NCBI RefSeq assembly: GCF_003576645.1
Contig: NC_044921.1
Span: forward strand, 25,276,029 to 25,340,028
Source of the DNA: Ipomoea triloba
Taxonomy: Eukaryota > Streptophyta > Magnoliopsida > Solanales > Convolvulaceae
Direction of reading: 5' to 3'
DNA: 64,000 nucleotides
Both the position numbers and the translations under genes were made by a program. The notes beneath the pieces were generated by a model. The model was not told the DNA's origin. It worked only from the letters and a program-made list of their open reading frames with translations, and searched no databases. Within the stretch, counting starts at the first letter, position 1. Every line of letters starts with the position of its first letter. This document shows, piece after piece, positions 47,253-58,978 of this stretch.

Positions 47253-50200
47253 TAAAATTCTTCTTTTTCGTTTGCATTTTCTGTCAGCGTTCTCTTGATC
47301 CCATTTTTCTCAGCACTCATTCAATAAAGTAAAAAACGATCAATGAATTAAAAGTTTTTCATCAACATAGCATTGTGCACACAAAAATATCATCAAATCA
47401 ATCAAGCTATATAGTGTAGGTAATGGGCATATATTGACTCAAGAATCAAAATGAGAATGTGTAGTGTAGGTGGTCCTTGGATTGATTTTTATATGTATAG
47501 GAATAGAAATTATGAAGAGAAATAAATCTATCTTTCCACATACGCACGCTACCCTCCACCCATCCACATCTGCTCGTTGTAGTAATTGATAAAGTCTGCA
47601 TTTTGTTGTTGCATTTCTTAAATTATGTCATGTCTAATGCCTTGCCCCCTTTCATTGTCATAACTTATGGAGATCTGTCTCTTGCATGATTCTTTATGCA
47701 TTCATGCATGTGCAGTATTATTAATTATTATGATGTTTTTAACATTTTCTTTTGGCATGCATATATGCGATGTTCTTCAATTCGACACTTCAATTCTAAC
47801 ATCGTACTTAACTTACAAGACAACAAATGCAATAAGCTTTCCCCATTCCCATGTCGTATTGCACTCTACATATATTGGATGTATATCTATAGGAAAATAT
47901 CTATAGGAAACGTTGCATCACCATTTTATTTTGGAAGCCATTCAGGATTTGTGTAAACCAACCTAGGTTACTCATAACTGACTAGTTCAAACCAACAATC
48001 TAAAGTCAATAGGATGTTCCTCTGAAAGTCGAACTTATGGAAAAATTGCATTTTCAGTCCCTAACTTATAGGATAATTGTAAAATTCATCCCTAAGTGTT
48101 GTTACGTTCATGCTCACTTTTCGTCCATATTGCACTTTTCGTCCTTTCGTACTCACTTTTCGTCCCTAAGTTATACTAAAATTACAAATTTCATCCCTAA
48201 TATTATATTAGTAAAGAGACAAAAATTGCAACGTCAATTATAACTTAGGAACGAATTTTATAATTACCCTATAACTTAGGGATAAAAAATGCAATTTTCT
48301 CTATGGTTTAACTTGACTAGGGTTGCTCCCATAAAGTTAAACACGGGTGTTTATATAACTCGTAACCACTATTTGAAATTATATTTTTGGTGAAACCCTC
48401 CTTATAAATTTAACCGTCAAAGAATTACAAAAGATATATAACTTCCACAAAAATAAAACTTAAAATATTGTAATTATTTTATCAACTCCATTGTAGCTGT
48501 TCTACACACAAAGCATCACAATCAACTATGGACTGCAATATTTCTGTCACCATGTGAGTCCAAACCCTGTCTTTTCCTGAATGGATAAATGACAAAAAGT
48601 TCCCAAAATTGTAGTGTCCACCTCTCACCATCAACACACCTTCATAAATCCTATGCACAGTATAAGTTCTTTCTTAAACTGTTGAAAGTAACTTAGCATA
48701 TTGTAAAGATGATGAGAATGCTAGACACAACACTCGCACAGTCTAATCACACTTTAATGTATCTAATTAATATAATATTATGCATATAAGCAGCATTAAT
48801 ACTTGCAAAAGTTTTGCCCTGAGAATATACCCTAGGTAAAGTGGCGTGGTATTAACAAAATTGAGGACGTGTGATACTAGACAAAGTATGGTGGTATTAG
48901 TAAAAAATGAATTCGTAATATTTATGTATAAAATGAGGATGCATTGACTTGATCATCTTGTTTGAGGCGGTACATATGATATTTATTTTATAATTGTTTC
49001 ATATTGATATGTATGTCGGTAAGTATGTAGTAATGATTTTTGTAATATTAAATACTGACGTTGAAAGGAATATTATTTTTTATTGGTGATTGTATATTGC
49101 ATCTATAAAAGGGAAAATGGAAAAAAAGTTATATTTCCTTTTCAATGCTAAAAATATAAAATGTCTACCAGCAAAGTAACCATGACCAAAATGAAAGAAA
49201 ATTGTCCCAAATAATTAAAACTAAAAAAAAGGACCACAATCTATCCGTGGTCCAAAATTGAATTCGGACGCTGACATTTATTTTATGGAGCGTCTCACAC
49301 GCACATATATACAATCTATAAAATACTAGAAAAAGATTACCATGTCCATATGCATCTGTAGCTCATGACTCATCTGAGTTGCTCTAGAGCTATATATATA
49401 TATATGAACTCAATCCAAAATAGTATCGAAGAAAATATGAGTAAATTGAATCAAGTTCAAACCTTATAAATATTAGCTAGTTACATTAGAGATTAAATTT
49501 GTAAATTCGATCAAGTTTGAGCCCAAACTCCAACCACTATAACTTTTTTGAGTTCAAACTTGAGTACAGTCTACCTAGATTCAAGCTCAACTTGACTTGT
49601 TTGCACCCTTAGGTACAATAAGGACATTGTTCATTTGTTCCCACATTTTTTTTATTGCACCTATCCTAGTATAATCATCAAAGCTTTTTACATTTGCCTT
49701 TCAGTTGTATCTTTGATTTACGAGAAAGTTAAGTAGTAATCACTATCTGAATGTAAATTCTAGGTGAAACGTGTCTTATTACCCTAGTTAGCAAAATATC
49801 ACAAGAAGACAAATCAGTTTAAATTATTCATAATTGACTGCTCAAACTAATAATGTCAATAGGCAGCTCCCGCATAGGTATGTGTATGAAAAACTTTTGT
49901 CTAACATAATGATCGATAATTGATCAATATAGAAATTTTTTCTCTTTTTTAAAAAAGAAAATTCAGTTTTCTTTAACCTACCCAAAGTGAAGTGTTTTCT
50001 GATGCAAAATAGGCGGGGAACACGTTTGTGATACAATTTCGAAGTTGTAATGTATTTAGTATTTACTAATCCGATAAATTTTACGATTTCCTAATGATTA
50101 CAGTAACAAAAAAGTAAATCAGGGATATGATCATGCTTTGACTGGAACTCTAGTTATTTTTGTCTCTCATTCTCTCTCAGGGTGACAAGAAAAATCACAA

Positions 50201-50576
50201 ATTCTGATAATGTGCATTAGATAAATTCTAATTTTACCTTGTGATTTTATTTGACAAAAATTATGATAAATCAGCCAAAAAATAATATGTCACTCTTGTG
50301 GAGAATGAAACTTATAACATTACAATTATCAAGTCCATAACTTGACCAATTTAATTAGAGTTGTCTCCAATTTAATAAGGTAATGATGGGAAAGCAATAG
50401 CCTTATGATTCTAACAAGCAAATGATTGCAAGTAAATCAATTTAAATTATTCATAGTTGATTCGTACAAATCAAAAGAATCAATAAACATAAATATTGAA
50501 CTTAAAACTATCATTTTGACTGAGGTGGCCCAAATCCTTTCTTAGAATTGTTTGAAAATCGTTTTTGTAGTACGCA
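47253..50576. other. intergenic region before the methyltransferase gene
   Basis: No gene recognised. Contains a MITE (48039-48302) and three SINE-tail-like relics (47955-48015, 49790-49870, 50395-50480: forms of attattcataattgactg followed by tcaaac). Confidence 0.45.
48039..48302. mobile_element. MITE with about 52-bp terminal inverted repeats
   Basis: The left end (gaaaaattgcattttcagtc, then cctaacttataggataattg) is the inverted complement of the right end (accctataacttagggataa, then aaaatgcaattttc). The middle repeats cacttttcgtcc. No coding capacity. Confidence 0.75.
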
Positions 50577-50655
50577 CTAGAGTGTACAACGTAGAAATAA
50601 ATGTTTGAAAATCGGTTTTGTAGTACGCACTAGAGTGTACAACGTAGAAATATTA
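50550..50655. repeat. 53-bp tandem duplication near the methyltransferase promoter
   Basis: tttgaaaatcgtttttgtag at 50551 recurs at 50604 with one change (tcggttttg); both continue tacgcactagagtgtacaac. Confidence 0.85.
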
Positions 50656-50659
50656 TTAT

Positions 50660-51421
50660 TTATCTGTATCCAATGTTGTCTGTATATAGATGGTGGCATG
50701 TATGAAGCACAGGAGGGCGATAGATTCAAGCGTTTCACGAGCGAGTTCTGTAGTGATTTGTATCCATATTCTCTCTGCATTATACCCTTCCCTGTCTCTC
50801 TCATTCTCTCTCCCAAATTTCAAAAAAAAACTGCGTCGGTGATGCTTCCTTTAAACTCTCACACACAAGATTGCAGCTCTCTTTCTACGTAAGGCTGTTC
50901 AAGAATTTCTGGGCTTCTTAAGAAGAAGAAAAAAAAAGAAGGTATGTTGTTAAGTTACTATGAAAAAAAATCCCTTTTGGATTTGAAATTAATGCCATTT
51001 TCATAATTGCTCGGTGTTTATACTTGGAAAGCAGCTCAGAAACTCGTATTCACGTTCTTTAACTTTGCTGGCATTTAGTGTGCCATTTTTAGCTCAGTCT
51101 CTAGGAAAGTTTGGATCTTTATAGAATAGCCCGTCTGGGTTTGTGAAAATTGGGGATGGATCGCCATTACCCATCTTGCATTTAAGTGAAGAGCTTTAGG
51201 CTCGTTTACTGACCGGAAATTTTGGAAATTTGAAAAATTAGAAAATGAAAACAGAAAACATGTTTACTAGCACAATTTTCATGTTTTCCATTTTGAAAAC
51301 AGGAAACAATTTTCCAGTTTTCTAGAAAACTGAAACACTGTTAAAATAGGAATCATCTATCAGTGTTGAGTGTATTTGAACTGTAATTTGTGTCTGGGTA
51401 TTGACAGGGTGGAATTTGGAC
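50660..51421 (+). other. 5' UTR region and leader intron of the methyltransferase gene
   Basis: A likely leader exon with CT-rich sequence (ccctgtctctctcattctct) ends at 50941 with gaag/gtatgttg; the acceptor attgacag is at 51400-51407, 14 bp before the ATG. The intron contains a small repeat (51195-51345, tttggaaatttgaaaaatta and its inverted echoes) that may be a MITE. The transcription start is not determined. Confidence 0.5.
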
Positions 51422-54215
51422 ATGGCAATGATGGCAAGGCCACTGTATAGAGGTGTTTCTGGTGGGGGTGAGGGGAAGTTCTATGGGAACAACCATGATT
51501 TCTGGGATGATTCTCAGAAGAAAGATAGGATAGAGGAGGAGGAATTGGACAATTCTCAATCAACTAAGGATCATACTTGTTGGTCTATAAAACTCCCTTT
51601 AAGGATTCTTTTTCCTGATGATTCATCCTTGAAACATTGTGTTAGTGGAAATGGTTCCATATCTGATCCCTTCAGTGCTGGAACTCGGCGAAATAGACTA
51701 AAGTTCACCTTGCATTTGCTCAAATTGAGCTTAGTTGCAATAGTAGTTGTTGCCCTTACTGAATCCTTTTGGTGGGCAATGGCGATGACCCGCGCATCAA
51801 AGGGTGAAGTGTATCGCGGGGATCAGAGGGTTCAGGAACAAGTAGTGTTGGATTTGAAGGAAATTGGGCTGATTTCTCGCGGTTCTGCTAAGCTGAGGGA
51901 TCTCGAGTACTGTCCTCCCGAGGCTGAGAATTACGTCCCCTGCTTCAATGCTTCCGAGAGTCTTGAGATGGGCTTTTCTGAAGGCGAAGAATATGAAAGG
52001 CATTGTGGACTTAGGTCCAAACAAGGTTGCTTGATTCTTCCGCCTATTAATTACAAACCGCCTCTAAGGTGGCCTACGGGAAAGGATGTTATTTGGCTTG
52101 CAAATGTTAAAATCACAGCTCAGGAGGTACTGTCTTCTGGGAGTTTGACAAAGAGGTTAGTCCAAGTTTAGGTCACTTTTGCTATTAGTGTTGTTCAATC
52201 GCCCTCGTGACATTTTTTTTTTCGTTGCAGGATGATGATGTTGGAGGATGAACAGATTTCGTTTCGTTCAGATTCTGCTTTGTATGACAATGTTGAAGAC
52301 TACTCGCATCGAGTTGCTGAAATGATCGGGCAACGAAATGCATCCTATCTTGTACAAGCTGGAGTAAGTTAGTAGTCTCTCTTTAGGGCGTGGCTTTTTC
52401 AGCTTATTATATCAGTGCATATTGCAGTTCGAGTTAAAGATACAGAATTCAATGTAACAACTCAATCATATCTCCAACACATTCAGGTTCGACTTATCTT
52501 GGATATTGGATGTGGTTTTGGTAGTTTCGGGGCACATCTTTTCTCCAGCCAACTATTGACTATGTGCATTGCGAGCTACGAGGATTCTGGCAGTCAAGTT
52601 CAACTGACTCTCGAAAGAGGCCTTCCAGCAATGATTGGTTCGTTCACTTCGAAGCAATTGCCATTCCCGTTCCTTTCATTTGATATGATACACTGTGCTG
52701 AATGTCACGTGGACTGGGACAAGAAAGGTGCTACTCAATCAGCTGCAGAATGTTAATCGGTTTCATTTTTTTGTTTATACCACTAAGCACTTTCTATACG
52801 TGATTTAGGTGGAACCCTTTTGATTGAAGTCGACAGAATGCTAAGACCCGGTGGCTATTTCGTGTGGACATCATCTGTCCTAAATGCTCGTCTGTACCCT
52901 CGTGAAAAACAAAACCAGAAAACATGGAACTCTGTCCGTGATTTTGCAGATAGTCTCTGCTGGAAAGTGTTGTCACAGCAAGAGGAAACTGTTGTTTGGA
53001 AGAAAACGAGTGAAAAGAAGTGTTATGCTGCTAGGTAAGACCGCCACGCCACTTCTAGCATACAATTTTGCTTCGCGATTATTGCTATTCCTAATTTTGG
53101 AGCTACTTCTGTTTCCAGGAAACCAGGTTCTGGCCCTTCGCTTTGCAATAGAGGCCATGATATTGAATCTCCATATTATCGACCCCTCGAAGCTTGCATT
53201 GGAGGAACACAGAGCCGTCGATGGGTTTCAATAGAGAAACGGACTAAGTGGCCTTCTCGGGCTGGATTAAGCTCATCTGAACTTACAGTCCATGGTAACA
53301 CATGTCTCACTTGAGCTGCTGCATATATATAGATTGAGAGTTGAGAATTGCATTTGCACATTATCCGATTTGAGCATTATTCTTATCAGGTTTGCAGCCC
53401 GAAGATATTGCAGAAGATGCCCATTACTGGACCTCTTCTGTTAAGAACTATTGGTCGTTGCTCTCGCCATTAATCTTCTCTGATCATCCAAAGAGACCTG
53501 GCGACGAAGACCCTTCTCCACCCTATAACTTGCTCAGAAACGTGCTAGACATGAACGCCCGTTTTGGTGGTTTGAATGCTGCTTTACTGGAAGCAGGAAA
53601 GTCGGTTTGGGTCATGAATGTCGTTCCCAGTGGTGCACCCAACCACCTTCCCCTCATCCTTGACAGGGGATTCGTTGGCGTATTACATGATTGGTAAATT
53701 CTTCCTTTTCCCGAATAAATAATAAACGTGCAGTCTTGCAGTCTAACTGTTAGCTTAGACTTTTAGTAGGGACTAAATGGATGAGTGTTTTGGAGCAGGT
53801 GTGAAGCATTTCCAACTTACCCGAGAACATATGATCTAGTCCATGCATACGGCCTTCTAACTCTCGAATCTGAGCAGCATAGCAGATGCGGGATGCTCGA
53901 TCTGTTCATTGAGATAGACCGCTTAACTCGTCCAGAGGTGCATTATCAGCTTAAACTTTTAGTTAAAACAGAACACTGTCTTTTCAATTCAACCCCGAGG
54001 CATGCTTTCTTTTCGTTCTGCAAATTTCACTAACCTTTCTGAGAATGGTGCTGCAGGGATGGATTATCATACGCGACACCATTCCCCTCATAGATTTAGC
54101 AAGAGCTCACTCAAGACTGCTGAAATGGGATGCTCGAGTTGTGGAGATCGAGAGCAATAGCGACGAGAGGCTTTTAGTTTGCCAGAAACCAATCATCAAA
54201 AGACAAGCAATCTAA
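51422..54215 (+). CDS. probable pectin methyltransferase, QUA2/PMT type (eight coding exons)
   Basis: Coding exons 51422-52155, 52231-52363, 52497-52737, 52809-53034, 53119-53294, 53390-53693, 53799-53937 and 54057-54215, all with GT-AG borders and matching phases, give 703 residues. A cytosolic N-terminus starting MAMMARPLYRGVSGGG is followed by one membrane span (about residues 95-118, LHLLKLSLVAIVVVAL), as in type II Golgi proteins. The DUF248 methyltransferase region follows: CPPEAENYVPCFN, RWPTGKDVIW and the S-adenosylmethionine motif LDIGCGFGSFGAH. Then come EVDRMLRPGGYFVWTS, a second half with NVLDMNARFGGLNAAL, and DLVHAYGLLT. Length and N-terminus fit the QUASIMODO2 group, linked to homogalacturonan methylation and cell adhesion. 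It may be the QUL1/QUL2 rather than the QUA2 orthologue. Confidence 0.87.
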
Positions 54216-55259
54216 GCTAGAATCTGCAGGCTGTAGTATATATATACTCCATATATATCCATTTTCTTGATCTGAACTAATGGCGATATTGTTCCACCAA
54301 AAGGATGGAATTCGAAGTTCTTCGTTCAAAACAAGAATGAATGAAGTTGAAGAACACAGCGCTATGGAGCCGTAAGGTCTGCATAGGGCCATCCATGTAA
54401 TTACACATTGCAGCACAGATTGTGTCAAGAAAACCATGGCGATCTCGCTGCAAGTTTTACATATATATTACTCATTACATTGTGAAGAACTGGAGATGTT
54501 AAAGAATAAGGGAATTGCAATTTGCTTTACTATATATATATAACAACTTGACAATTCATGTAAATAGATTGTTAATGCCAGACTTCACGATTTGAACGTG
54601 TGACCTCCCATTTGAGGAAGCCACTATGCCACTTGACTACCAAGTCTTTGGCAAACATTCTTAAAAATTGTTTCACATGGCAGCTTAGTTGGTTATAGAT
54701 GTAAAGTTTGGGAAGGAAGTTCGGGATTGAGTTGCACTAGCAGGTTGGGACGTGGGGCCTTGGGGTCAAGAATTCAACTTTTGGAAAGAAAACATTCTTA
54801 AAAGTAATAATATGTTGATTGATTATAGTATGCCCGGACCTTACCGGATTTGGTGACAAACAAAGTGAATAAGATACCTCAATAATAATGTTGTCCTTAC
54901 CACAATATAAATTGTTGTAGTATTGTAATTTGTGAAATGAGTAAAATTTTCTTCACGTACAGATTTTATTGCCCACAATGTACGGGTTTTATACTTTTAT
55001 TGATGCAAAAAAAAAAAATTATATTAAATTTAAACCAAATAAAATTTTAAATACATAAATAAAATAACAAAAAATATTTATTTATTTTTAAAATGTATTA
55101 AAAAATCATTTGCCTCGACGTCTAACCAACTGTTTAGGAAAATGAATTAAAAATAATTAATTAATTACAAGGCGTGCATGCTCCACTTCTTTTCCACTGC
55201 TATAAGAGACAACTACTTTGAGCTCTCTGTAATCTTCTTCGTGGTGGTCGCCGGAAAAA
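54216..55259. other. intergenic region with SINE relics
   Basis: 54216-54560 is the likely 3' UTR. 54583-54655 is a minus-strand SINE relic (reverse complement tttgccaaagacttggtagt, related to the element at 45549). 54676-54790 looks like another SINE (ggcagcttagttggttatag as box A region, aagttcgggattgag as box B region). 54830-55259 is the promoter side of the oxidoreductase gene and is repeated upstream of its twin (58560-58978). Confidence 0.5.
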
Positions 55260-56357
55260 ATGGCAGAGCAGAGGCAAATCCGTTTCGGAATACTGGGCTG
55301 CGCCACCGTAGCGCGCAACTTGGCCAGAGCAATATCGCTGGCTCCGAACGCGACCATCTCCGCCGTGGGCGGCAGCACGGCGGAGAAGGCCACGGCGTTT
55401 GCCGCCGAGAACGAGTGCCCTGCCACCGCGAAAATTTACGGCGGTTACGACGCCGTGCTGGATGACCCGGACGTGGACGCCGTTTACATCGCTCTCCCCA
55501 CCAGCCTGCACGTGCGGTGGGCCGTCCTGGCGGCGCAGAAGAAGAAGCACGTGCTGGTGGAGAAGCCGGCGGCGCTGAACGTGGCGGAGCTGGATCGGAT
55601 ACTGGCGGCGTGTGAGGCCAGTGGGGTCCAGTACATGGATGCTACCCCGTGGATGCATCATCCTCGAACTGCTAAGATGAAAGAGTTCTTCTCTGATCCT
55701 CTGCGCCTTGGCCAACTAAAATCCGTAAGTTCCATTCCTTCTTCCCATTTTTCATTTTTACTACGTGGAGATTCGAACCGGTATTATTCTGTGCAGGTGC
55801 ACTGCAACGTTTCCTTTTCCCTTAACATCCACCCAGGCGAAAAGCCAGATGTGGATGCGGTGGGGGCTCTGGGCGACGCCGGCTGGCACAGCATCAGCGC
55901 AATCCTATTGACCACCGACTACGACCTCCCGGAATCAGTGACGGCGTTCCCCGACCCGGAGGTGAACGAAGCCGGGGTCATTCTCTCCTGCGGCGCATCC
56001 CTAAAATGGCAAGACGGCAGAGTCGCCACTTTCTACTGCTCCTCCGTGGCCGATATGGCCATGGACATCTTCGCTTACGGGATCGCCGGAAAGCTGCGCG
56101 TCCACGACTTCGTCATCCCTTTCGCGGAACAGTCTGCGCCGTTCTACACCTTGGAAAGCTATCGGTTTATTGAGCACGGCGTGAAAGCGGATTTTCCTCA
56201 GGATGTTCTGATGGTGATTGAATTCTGTAATCTCGCCGGGAGCGGAAGTGCGCCGGAGAAGAAGTGGGCGGTTATCAGCCGGAAGACGCAACTGGTGGTG
56301 GATGCGGTCATGGCATCCATTCAGAAAGGGTTTGAGACTATTAAGGTCGTGTACTAG
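55260..56357 (+). CDS. Gfo/Idh/MocA-type NAD(P)-binding oxidoreductase, copy 1
   Basis: Although the frame is open from 55260 to 56357, I place a 72-bp intron at 55725-55796 (atcc/gtaagt, tctgtgcag/gtg). The twin gene has an intron at exactly this site, and the 24 codons it would encode match nothing in the twin. The spliced product has 341 residues. A Rossmann fold starts IRFGILGCATVAR; the family motif HVLVEKPAAL holds the likely catalytic Lys102. The C-terminal half reads GALGDAGWHSI, NEAGVILSCGASLKWQDGR and ISRKTQLVVDAV. The region after the intron (SLNIHPGEKPDVDAV) differs from the FLKNDIRVKPxLDGLG form I know in plant homologues. The substrate is unknown, probably a sugar or polyol-like compound. 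Confidence 0.85.
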   Translation: MAEQRQIRFGILGCATVARNLARAISLAPNATISAVGGSTAEKATAFAAENECPATAKIYGGYDAVLDDPDVDAVYIALPTSLHVRWAVLAAQKKKHVLVEKPAALNVAELDRILAACEASGVQYMDATPWMHHPRTAKMKEFFSDPLRLGQLKSVSSIPSSHFSFLLRGDSNRYYSVQVHCNVSFSLNIHPGEKPDVDAVGALGDAGWHSISAILLTTDYDLPESVTAFPDPEVNEAGVILSCGASLKWQDGRVATFYCSSVADMAMDIFAYGIAGKLRVHDFVIPFAEQSAPFYTLESYRFIEHGVKADFPQDVLMVIEFCNLAGSGSAPEKKWAVISRKTQLVVDAVMASIQKGFETIKVVY

Positions 56358-57056
56358 TATGTAGTACGTACACTACAAAATTTATATATATAATGCACTC
56401 ATATATACTAAATAAATTTATTCCAATAAAATTGTTTCTATTCTGTTCTTATTAAACACTGCCTTGTGACAATAGATGGCTTCTACTTGATTCGGACTTG
56501 TACTATGATGTGATTGTAACAACAAATGAGTATGTTTTATGTCATTGTATATTAACTTACATATATTTGTACTACAAAATAACCTCTCAAAATTGTCATT
56601 TCAGCTAAAATTTGAAATATTACTAAACATTAGTTTTTAATTTGTATTTCATAATTACGACCAGGCCAGGGAATTTTTTTTATTCACAGTATATGGAAAA
56701 TAAAAATTAAAACAAAAAATGTATATGTATTAGTTAATTATTTCCTAATTTTCTAGTCTACAATGTTCCGAACTTTCCCAATTACTTGAGTTTCAATCTA
56801 TTTCTTAATTCTATTCTGGATTGGACTGGGATTACTATATAATTTTCTATTGAAAAAAAAAAAAGTTTCCTAATACTAAACTTAATTGGATTGAGAGATT
56901 ATCCCAATACTAAACTTAGTTGGACTGAGAGATTATCCCAAGTCCTATATAATACTTTGGCACCCAACACTTGGTGGATCATCAATTCCAATTCATCATC
57001 ATATCATCGATCTCACTATATACCTTAGTACTCATCAATCATCATCACTCATCAGT
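56358..57056. other. intergenic, kinase promoter
   Basis: 3' flank of the oxidoreductase, then AT-rich DNA. At 56866-56940 a 33-bp element (taatactaaacttaattgga ... gagattatccca) is directly repeated just upstream of the likely TATA box tatataat at about 56946 of the kinase gene. Confidence 0.55.
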
Positions 57057-57950
57057 ATGCCTTCCCAAAAGTTGAAACTCCTTGGCGGGGGAGCCCATGG
57101 CATTGTGTTTCTTGCTGAATATTACAATCCACCTACTTTCAATGTTCGGATGAAGTTAGCCGTAAAATCTTCAAAGGTTGAGTTCTCAGATTCAATTTCG
57201 GGAGAAGGACAAATCCTGAGAAAGTTGCAAAGATGTCCCTATATTATTCAGTGTTTCGGAGATGATACGAGCGGAGAGCATGGGAACACGGTGTACAACC
57301 TTTTGTTGGAGTACGCTCCAGGTGGAACACTCAAGAAATTGATAAATTCCAGGGAAGGGTTTTTTCCGGAAGACGAGGCTTCGCTCTATGCTTATCAGCT
57401 TCTGAAGGGAATCCGGGAGGTGCATCGTCGCGGGATTGTCCACTGCGATTTGAAGCCCAACAACATTCTTGTCTTCCCATGCGGCTGCGGCTCGAATCAA
57501 CTCAAGATAGGCGATTTTCGGCTATCTAAGGTCGCCGGAGTGGGAGGTCACCGGGGAACTTTACTCTACACCTCCCCGGAATCTCTGTTTTGTGGCATGC
57601 ATGAGGCGCCTAAGGATATATGGGCCATAGGGTGCATTGTGGCGGAGATGATGGCCGGGAAATCACCTTGGAAGTTATGTAACGACGATGATAAGTTAGC
57701 TCAATACATGGCCTTCAACCAACCCCAAATCCCAACTAACATATCTGATCATGTCAAGGATTTTCTGACAAGATGTTTCGAAAGAAACCCAAATGCTAGA
57801 TGGACTGCTGATAAGTTACTCAATCATCCATTTGTTATCGATAATCCCCTGCTATGCCTAAAGTGGGAGGATTATCAACCCTTGGGCAATAGGCCTTTGG
57901 GGACGGGAGAATGGATTTCTAGTACTGGTTTATTTCTCACCCCAATTTAG
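57057..57950 (+). CDS. single-exon serine/threonine protein kinase, MAPKKK-like, with DFR in place of DFG
   Basis: 297 residues without intron, almost all kinase domain. The glycine loop is LLGGGAHGIVFLA and the ATP lysine is Lys37 in LAVKSSK. Glu50 is the likely helix-C partner, HCDLKPNN (129-136) the catalytic loop, and SPE the activation-loop end. DIWAIGCIVAEM and a subdomain XI arginine in NARWTADKLLNHPF follow. The short form, HCDLKP loop and lack of introns resemble plant MAPKKK17/18-type kinases, which act in stress and abscisic-acid signalling. The magnesium-binding motif reads GDFRLSK (153-155 Asp-Phe-Arg): the aspartate is kept but the glycine is replaced. It may be active, altered or pseudokinase-like. 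Confidence 0.85.
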   Translation: MPSQKLKLLGGGAHGIVFLAEYYNPPTFNVRMKLAVKSSKVEFSDSISGEGQILRKLQRCPYIIQCFGDDTSGEHGNTVYNLLLEYAPGGTLKKLINSREGFFPEDEASLYAYQLLKGIREVHRRGIVHCDLKPNNILVFPCGCGSNQLKIGDFRLSKVAGVGGHRGTLLYTSPESLFCGMHEAPKDIWAIGCIVAEMMAGKSPWKLCNDDDKLAQYMAFNQPQIPTNISDHVKDFLTRCFERNPNARWTADKLLNHPFVIDNPLLCLKWEDYQPLGNRPLGTGEWISSTGLFLTPI

Positions 57951-58978
57951 TCATGCACTTGCAGGCAAGGGATGAGTTTTTGTGAGTTATTAATCCGTGC
58001 TTACCTTTGTAAATGTCAACTTTTCTTTCATAGACTTGTCTAGATTAGAATTCATGTATGTTTATTTCAACAAAAAAAAAAAAAAATCATGTATGTTTTT
58101 CCTATACAAATATAAATAGTTGACATTCGACTCTCCAACTCCAAACTTTTTAACTTTTTCTGTATATATTTTTCCCTGTTTAAACTTAACAAACTTTTCA
58201 TCTATTTCTATCAAATTTTACAGTACCCTACTCAATGATTGTGTTGGGCTCGTCATTGCCTACCCAAAGTCCTTAAACCAACACTATTAAAATTCTAAAC
58301 ATGCATGATATACATAAAAATTTGTGTTGATTGATCATCCATTTAAGCATTATGTGACATTTTCATGATTTGGTAACAAAAGCATTCTAGCGTATGTACT
58401 CTTAAATTTTACTCTCCAAATTTTACTACTTAATATGGTGGACACGGATAAACTAATTTTTTTATGTGAGTCCCAATGCACTTATCTATATTAAATTTTT
58501 TGTGTAAAAATAAAAATTGAGGGTAGAAAATAAGATTCAACCTAATATTTTCGGTGACAAAAATACAAAGGGAAATAGATAGTGCATGTTGTCCTTACCA
58601 CAGCACAATATAAAACTGTTGTAGTACGTACTGTGAAATGAGTAAAATTTTCTTCTGGTACGGATTTATTGCCCACAACGTACGGATTCATTGATATTAA
58701 AAAAAAAAAAGAAGTTTAAATACATAAATACACAATTATTTATGTATTAAGGAGTATTTAATTTTAAAAAAAATCATTTGCCTCGATGTCTGACCAACTG
58801 TTGAGGCAAATGAATTTTTTAAAAATATAAAATAAAAAACGTACAAGACTTGTTGATATGGGCATAGAGTAGTCCCCGGCAGGCCGGCATATATGCTCGC
58901 CTTCTTTCTCCTATTATAAGAGAAGAGACAACTACTTTGAGCTCTCTGTAATCTTCTTCGTCGTGGTCGCCGGGAAAA
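57951..58978. other. intergenic region, promoter of oxidoreductase copy 2
   Basis: AT-rich. From about 58560 it matches 54880-55259 upstream of copy 1 (gttgtccttaccacagcaca, gaaatgagtaaaattttctt, tgcctcgatgtctgaccaac). A TATA-like tattataaga lies at about 58912. Confidence 0.6.
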
